A stretch of 64,000 nt of DNA from Flavobacterium salmonis (GTDB lineage: Bacteria; Bacteroidota; Bacteroidia; Flavobacteriales; Flavobacteriaceae), in assembly GCF_903819435.1 (NCBI RefSeq), contig NZ_CAIJDP010000082.1:62001-126000 (forward strand), written 5' to 3'. The notes beneath the pieces are model-generated. The model was not told the DNA's origin. It worked only from the letters and a program-made list of their open reading frames with translations, and did no database searches. How positions within the stretch are numbered: the stretch's first letter is position 1; each line of letters starts with the position of its first letter. A program made the position numbers and the translations under genes. Shown here one piece after another: positions 60,492-64,000 of this stretch.

Positions 60492-61682
60492 TTAAGCAGC
60501 TCGTTTAGCTCTTTCCCAGTTTACCGATTGTGATCTTTTTAGATATCTAAAAAAACCCAAAACCACACATAAATTCATAATAAAAAAGTAATAAGGCACA
60601 AACAAAATTTTAACTCTTGTTTCTCTATTTTCTAAAAACCAACCCAGTAAAGCGGCGGCATAAAAAAGAAGTTGCAACCAAAATACTATGGAATAAAATC
60701 CAAAAGATAAAATCCCTTCTTGAATTGCTAAAACTGTTAAAACAGGAAGGAGTAAAATGAGGCATAATGGGGTGAGACTCCAGCGCAAAACGCGATGCGA
60801 TATGTATTGAAAAGAAAGTGTTCCGTATTTAAAAATATTCAATAATGAGCGCAATCTTACTATAGATTGGATGCCACCTGCTGAGATTCTAATTTTGCGT
60901 TTAAATTCTTCTTTTACACTTGCCGAGGCCGTTTCAATGGCATATGCTTCAGGGTCATATTGAATGGTATAGCCTTCTTGAGCCACTCGTAATGAAATAA
61001 TAAAATCGTCAAGTAAAGTGTCTTTTTCCACATGACGATACAATTCGGTTCTTATGGCAAACAGTTCTCCAGCAGCGCCTACAACCGAATACAATTCGGC
61101 GTCCCATTTTTTTAATGTCGATTCATATTTCCAGTAAATTCCTTCCCCTGCACCAGAAGCCACATCACTTTCTTTATCCACAATTCGTTTTTCTCCAGAA
61201 ACACATCCAACAGTTGGATTGCTAAACAAATTAACAATACGTCTAATAGACTCTTTACCTAGATTAGTATTCGCATCACTAAATATTACAATTGGTGTTT
61301 TTACAAAATCCATTCCTCGATTCATAGCACCAATTTTGCCGTTGCGTTCCTCTAAATGGAGAACCGTTGTATTGGGATACCCTTTTAATAAATCAGGTGT
61401 TCCATCATCAGAACCATCAGTAACCCAAACGATATTCATTTTTTCTTTAGGATATTCGAGTTCTAAGGTATTTTTCATTTTTGCAGCTACATAATCTTTT
61501 TCATTATAGGCCGCAATAAACAAGGTAACTTCTGGTTCATAAGACAAATCTATTTCAAACTTTTTCCCTATTTTAAAAACCCTTCTGATTTTTACAATTG
61601 CATATAGCAAAATGCCGTAACCAACATAGGTATATACTATTACAAACAACAATACCCAAAACACTATTTTTAAAGTTATCAT
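60492..61682 (-). CDS. Membrane glycosyltransferase family 2
   Basis: A 396-aa processive-type GT2 enzyme: N-terminal membrane helix (IVFWVLLFVIVYTYVGYGILLYAIV), catalytic GT-A domain with VTLFIAAYNEKDYVAAKMKNTLELEYP, WVTDGSDDGTPDLLKGYPN, IVIFSDANTNLG, a later D-D-F (LLDDFIISLRVAQEGYTIQYDPEA) and an acceptor motif KRKIRISAGGIQSIVR, and two or more C-terminal helices (LLPVLTVLAIQEGILSFGFYSIVFWLQLLFYAAALLGWFL; FFIMNLCVVLGFFRY). It synthesises or extends a surface polysaccharide at the inner membrane. A deleted copy is at 55555-56052. Confidence 0.93.
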   Translation of the reverse strand: MITLKIVFWVLLFVIVYTYVGYGILLYAIVKIRRVFKIGKKFEIDLSYEPEVTLFIAAYNEKDYVAAKMKNTLELEYPKEKMNIVWVTDGSDDGTPDLLKGYPNTTVLHLEERNGKIGAMNRGMDFVKTPIVIFSDANTNLGKESIRRIVNLFSNPTVGCVSGEKRIVDKESDVASGAGEGIYWKYESTLKKWDAELYSVVGAAGELFAIRTELYRHVEKDTLLDDFIISLRVAQEGYTIQYDPEAYAIETASASVKEEFKRKIRISAGGIQSIVRLRSLLNIFKYGTLSFQYISHRVLRWSLTPLCLILLLPVLTVLAIQEGILSFGFYSIVFWLQLLFYAAALLGWFLENRETRVKILFVPYYFFIMNLCVVLGFFRYLKRSQSVNWERAKRAA

Positions 61683-61716
61683 ATTTTATCGTTTTATTTA
61701 AAATTGATCATTCGAT

Positions 61717-62724
61717 TTAGTTTTTACCTAAGAACAAAACTCTTGTCAATTTAGACCGTTCCAAAATTTTCTCTGCTATAATGGGAAAAATAATACCCGC
61801 TGTTAATGATAATCCAAAGATTATAAAAACCGAATTAATGTGCAGTTTCAGCGCAATTATTCGTCCTCCTGCCGTACCAAATGCATGAAATAAATATATG
61901 GAATAAGCAAAAGAGCCAAACCATATTAACCAACCTGATTCTATCCTAGTCTGCAGCAAAAGCATTGTTGTAGTAAAACCTACCAGCAAACCAAAAAAAT
62001 CATCTTTGTGTACAACATAATTGATTATCTTAAACCAGGACAATTGCTGGATGCTAACGCATATAACTAATATAATTACTGATAAATAAGTGCTCCATTT
62101 ACTTTTAAAAACCTCTTTAAATCGGTTCAAACCAACACCTAAAACAAAACAGGGTAAAAGATATAATGCACCTTTGTAACTCAAATAGTTGGCTGACTCA
62201 AATGGAATGAATGAATCCCGAAGTAATAACGCAATTATAGATACGCTAAAAACAATTAGTAGATTAGCTAAAGTATCCATTTTCTTGAAAATATCTAATA
62301 ATCCAACAATAACAAAAACAATAAAAAGAGAATACAAGTACCAGAATAAAGTATAAGGGAAAAATACTAACTTCCATATATCGAACAAATCACCTTTATT
62401 ATTTGTTCCTGGTGTAAAATATTGCAATAAAAAATAACAAATACCAACGGTTAGCATAGGAGCAAGTAAGCGCATCGCTTTTTTGGAAACAAAAATTTTA
62501 AATTCATTATACACAACGGGTTTTAGTGAATATACCACTCCTGCAAGAATGGTAAAAAGAGGCATTTGTATCGAGGCAATAAAGGTGTCATAAAAATAGC
62601 GTAAAAAAGAATCGTCATTTACCTTCATACCACCATCTGATCCAGAACCAATAACATGCCCAATAACGACCATTATAATTACAGCTCCTCTCAATGTTTC
62701 TATAGTTGTATCTTTGTTATGCAT
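61717..62724 (-). CDS. Acyltransferase 3 family membrane protein
   Basis: A 335-aa integral membrane O-acyltransferase (about ten helices). The first helix holds TIETLRGAVIIMVVIGHVIGSG with the family histidine, followed by a second helix region (QMPLFTILAGVVYSLKP) and further helices to ILFSVVI-like ends (FIIFGLSLTAGIIFPIIAEKIL). Such proteins O-acetylate sugars of exopolysaccharide or O-antigen, using acetyl-CoA. It lies 34 bases upstream of the GT2 gene, in the same transcript. Confidence 0.92.
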   Translation of the reverse strand: MHNKDTTIETLRGAVIIMVVIGHVIGSGSDGGMKVNDDSFLRYFYDTFIASIQMPLFTILAGVVYSLKPVVYNEFKIFVSKKAMRLLAPMLTVGICYFLLQYFTPGTNNKGDLFDIWKLVFFPYTLFWYLYSLFIVFVIVGLLDIFKKMDTLANLLIVFSVSIIALLLRDSFIPFESANYLSYKGALYLLPCFVLGVGLNRFKEVFKSKWSTYLSVIILVICVSIQQLSWFKIINYVVHKDDFFGLLVGFTTTMLLLQTRIESGWLIWFGSFAYSIYLFHAFGTAGGRIIALKLHINSVFIIFGLSLTAGIIFPIIAEKILERSKLTRVLFLGKN

Positions 62725-62764
62725 ACTAATCAGATTTATTTTATGCTTAAAAAGTTTCGTCTGG

Positions 62765-63379
62765 CTACACTTTTTCCCATTTCAGGGTTTCATGATTGTA
62801 TTTTTTTAATACTCTTGCAGGATTACCCACTGCTACCGAATAGTCTGGAATGCTTTTTGTAACCACACTACCCGCAGCAATTACACAATTTTTCCCAATG
62901 GTTACTCCCGCCAAAACCACCACGTTGGCACCAATCCAAGTGCCATCACCAATGGTTATAGGAGCTGTAGAAACTCCCTGTACATGAATTGGGAGGCTTA
63001 CATCCTCATAATTGTGATTTAATCCTGAAAGTGTAATGTTTTGAGCAAGCCGAATGTCATTTCCAATAGTTACAGGGCCAATAATTGTATTACTCAATCC
63101 TATTTTTGTTCTATTTCCAATAATTACGGGGCCTACGCCATTGTTTATTGCCGAAAAATCTTCAATTGTAGAATCTTCTCCCAATTCAAATTTGTTCCAA
63201 GGCACAACATCCATTCTAGTTCGTGGTCTAATTCGAGCCCCTTTTCCTTTTTTATGATAAAAAGGATTCACAAACCATTTAATCCATAATCGTGGTCTTG
63301 TCTGCTTAGGAATAAGTATCGACCAATGAACTAATTTTTTCAACTGTTCGTTTGATTTTATTTTTTCTTTTAATCCCAT
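62765..63379 (-). CDS. Hexapeptide-repeat (LbH) acyltransferase, WcaF/MAT-like
   Basis: A 204-aa soluble left-handed beta-helix enzyme of the maltose/serine O-acetyltransferase group: VPWNKFELGEDSTIEDFSAINNGVGPVIIGNRTKIGLSNTIIGPVTIGNDIRLAQNITLSGLNHNYED, then PITIGDGTWIGANVVVLAGVTIGKNCVIAAGSVVTKSIPDYSVAVGNPARVLKKY. The conserved catalytic-type His is H in GLNHNYED. It transfers an acetyl group from acetyl-CoA to a sugar of the surface polysaccharide in the cytoplasm. It overlaps the glycosyltransferase gene by 10 bases and precedes acyltransferase 3 by 40. Confidence 0.92.
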   Translation of the reverse strand: MGLKEKIKSNEQLKKLVHWSILIPKQTRPRLWIKWFVNPFYHKKGKGARIRPRTRMDVVPWNKFELGEDSTIEDFSAINNGVGPVIIGNRTKIGLSNTIIGPVTIGNDIRLAQNITLSGLNHNYEDVSLPIHVQGVSTAPITIGDGTWIGANVVVLAGVTIGKNCVIAAGSVVTKSIPDYSVAVGNPARVLKKYNHETLKWEKV

Positions 63380-64000
63380 TTTATGTTGTGTTTGGTTGCT
63401 TTTATGATTGCTTTATAGATGGCACTAACATTATTCTCCCATGTGTGACTTTTAGCAAAATCAGCTCTTTTTTCAGCAAGTTCATTCGAGTTTTCTTCCA
63501 AAGCTTTTTCTGTTAAAATGATGTATTCCTCTTTTGATGCGGCTAAATAGACAAACTCCTTAAACATTTCCATTGCTTTAGTTTTTGTGGCAACTATTGG
63601 TTTTCCCATGGCTAAATATTCGTCTATTTTTCTAGGATAATTTCCTATTGTCAAATTATTAGTTAATTGCGGATTGATGGCCACATCAAAACCTTTTACA
63701 TACGCGGGTAACTCGGAACCATCTTTACTTCCAAAAAAATAGACATTGGGCAATTGATGTAATTTAGATTTTTTAAAATCCTCGTCTTCTGGTCCTACAA
63801 GGACAATACTCCAATTCTTTCTTTGCTCAGCGATAAATTCAAGTAATTTGATATCAAGCCGTAAACTTATCAGTGAGCCCACATAGCCTATGACGGGTGA
63901 TGGCAAGCCTTCAAATTCTTCTGGAACTTGAATTGTGCCAGCTTCGTCACTAAATTGAGATACATCACAACCTTGACCAACCATATAGCTGTGGTTATTG
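63370..64000 (-). CDS. Glycosyltransferase (GT-B, family 1/4-like), partial at the right edge
   Basis: The N-terminal half lies outside the window; at least 209 codons are present. The frame continues past the first internal Met to the edge (NNHSY before MVGQGCDVSQF), so 63984 is not the true start. The visible part is a GT-B C-terminal domain: LPSPVIGYVGSLISLRLDIKLLEFIAEQRKNWSIVLVGPEDEDFKKSKL, VYFFGSKDGSELPAYVKGFDVAINPQLTNNLTIGNYPRKIDEYLAMGKPIVATKTKAMEMF, the latter with the E-x-L-A-x-G-x-P-I-V-type nucleotide-sugar motif. It belongs to the polysaccharide cluster, upstream of the hexapeptide acetyltransferase. Confidence 0.9.
   Translation of the reverse strand, partial: NNHSYMVGQGCDVSQFSDEAGTIQVPEEFEGLPSPVIGYVGSLISLRLDIKLLEFIAEQRKNWSIVLVGPEDEDFKKSKLHQLPNVYFFGSKDGSELPAYVKGFDVAINPQLTNNLTIGNYPRKIDEYLAMGKPIVATKTKAMEMFKEFVYLAASKEEYIILTEKALEENSNELAEKRADFAKSHTWENNVSAIYKAIIKATKHNIKWD

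Noticed and set aside
61219..61494. Plus-strand frame antisense to the GT2 gene
   Set aside because: Shadow frame opposite the conserved GT2 catalytic domain.
1..64000. CRISPR array, rRNA operon, prophage or complete insertion sequence
   Set aside because: I saw no regularly spaced repeats, no rRNA-like sequence and no transposase or phage structural gene anywhere in the window.

Overview
The window reads as chromosomal DNA of a Bacteroidota member, most probably a Flavobacterium-type Flavobacteriia. The evidence is a complete SprA (outer-membrane translocon of the type IX secretion system), a SusC/SusD pair under an ECF sigma/FecR switch, very AT-rich intergenic DNA, few Shine-Dalgarno sites, and promoters of the Bacteroidota type (TTG - about 19 nt - TAnnTTTG). 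Species cannot be fixed from the sequence alone.

Left part (1-12.5 kb): a minus-strand cluster with two copies of an MbnP-like lipoprotein each followed by a di-heme MbnH/MauG-like cytochrome (the last runs off the left edge), headed by a small CNGRC-motif protein. Then an AraC regulator, a universal stress protein, a divergent TetR-like protein, outer-membrane phospholipase A, a PAP2 phosphatase, and the compact plus-strand operon thioredoxin - ApbE - DUF4266 - DUF3570, which looks like an envelope flavinylation/redox module of unknown function.

Middle part (13-46 kb): sprA and a family 9 glycosyltransferase; a YheT-like hydrolase; a sigma - FecR - SusC - SusD - zinc metalloprotease - DUF3347 locus; a mannan-degrading pair (GH92 and GH125) with a LacI regulator and a perfect 16-bp palindromic operator between its promoter elements; katG; a GH130 enzyme; and a small cluster of orphan membrane and lipoproteins ending in an HTTM-type protein.

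Right part (46.8-64 kb): a PepSY-TM protein, an initiator tRNA-Met with a textbook promoter and terminator, and just after it a remnant that looks like the tail of a serine recombinase, suggesting an old integration boundary. Beyond it lies accessory DNA: a LytTR two-component system flanked by unusual beta-rich proteins without signal peptides (one a GH64/thaumatin-like beta-1,3-glucanase) whose upstream regions share a paired 21-bp-spaced element; a 56-aa orphan protein; and a minus-strand surface-polysaccharide cluster with a GT2 pseudogene, two tandem YVTN beta-propellers, a GMC oxidoreductase with its gluconate-dehydrogenase-subunit-3-like partner, an intact GT2, an acyltransferase 3, a hexapeptide acetyltransferase and a partial glycosyltransferase at the right edge.
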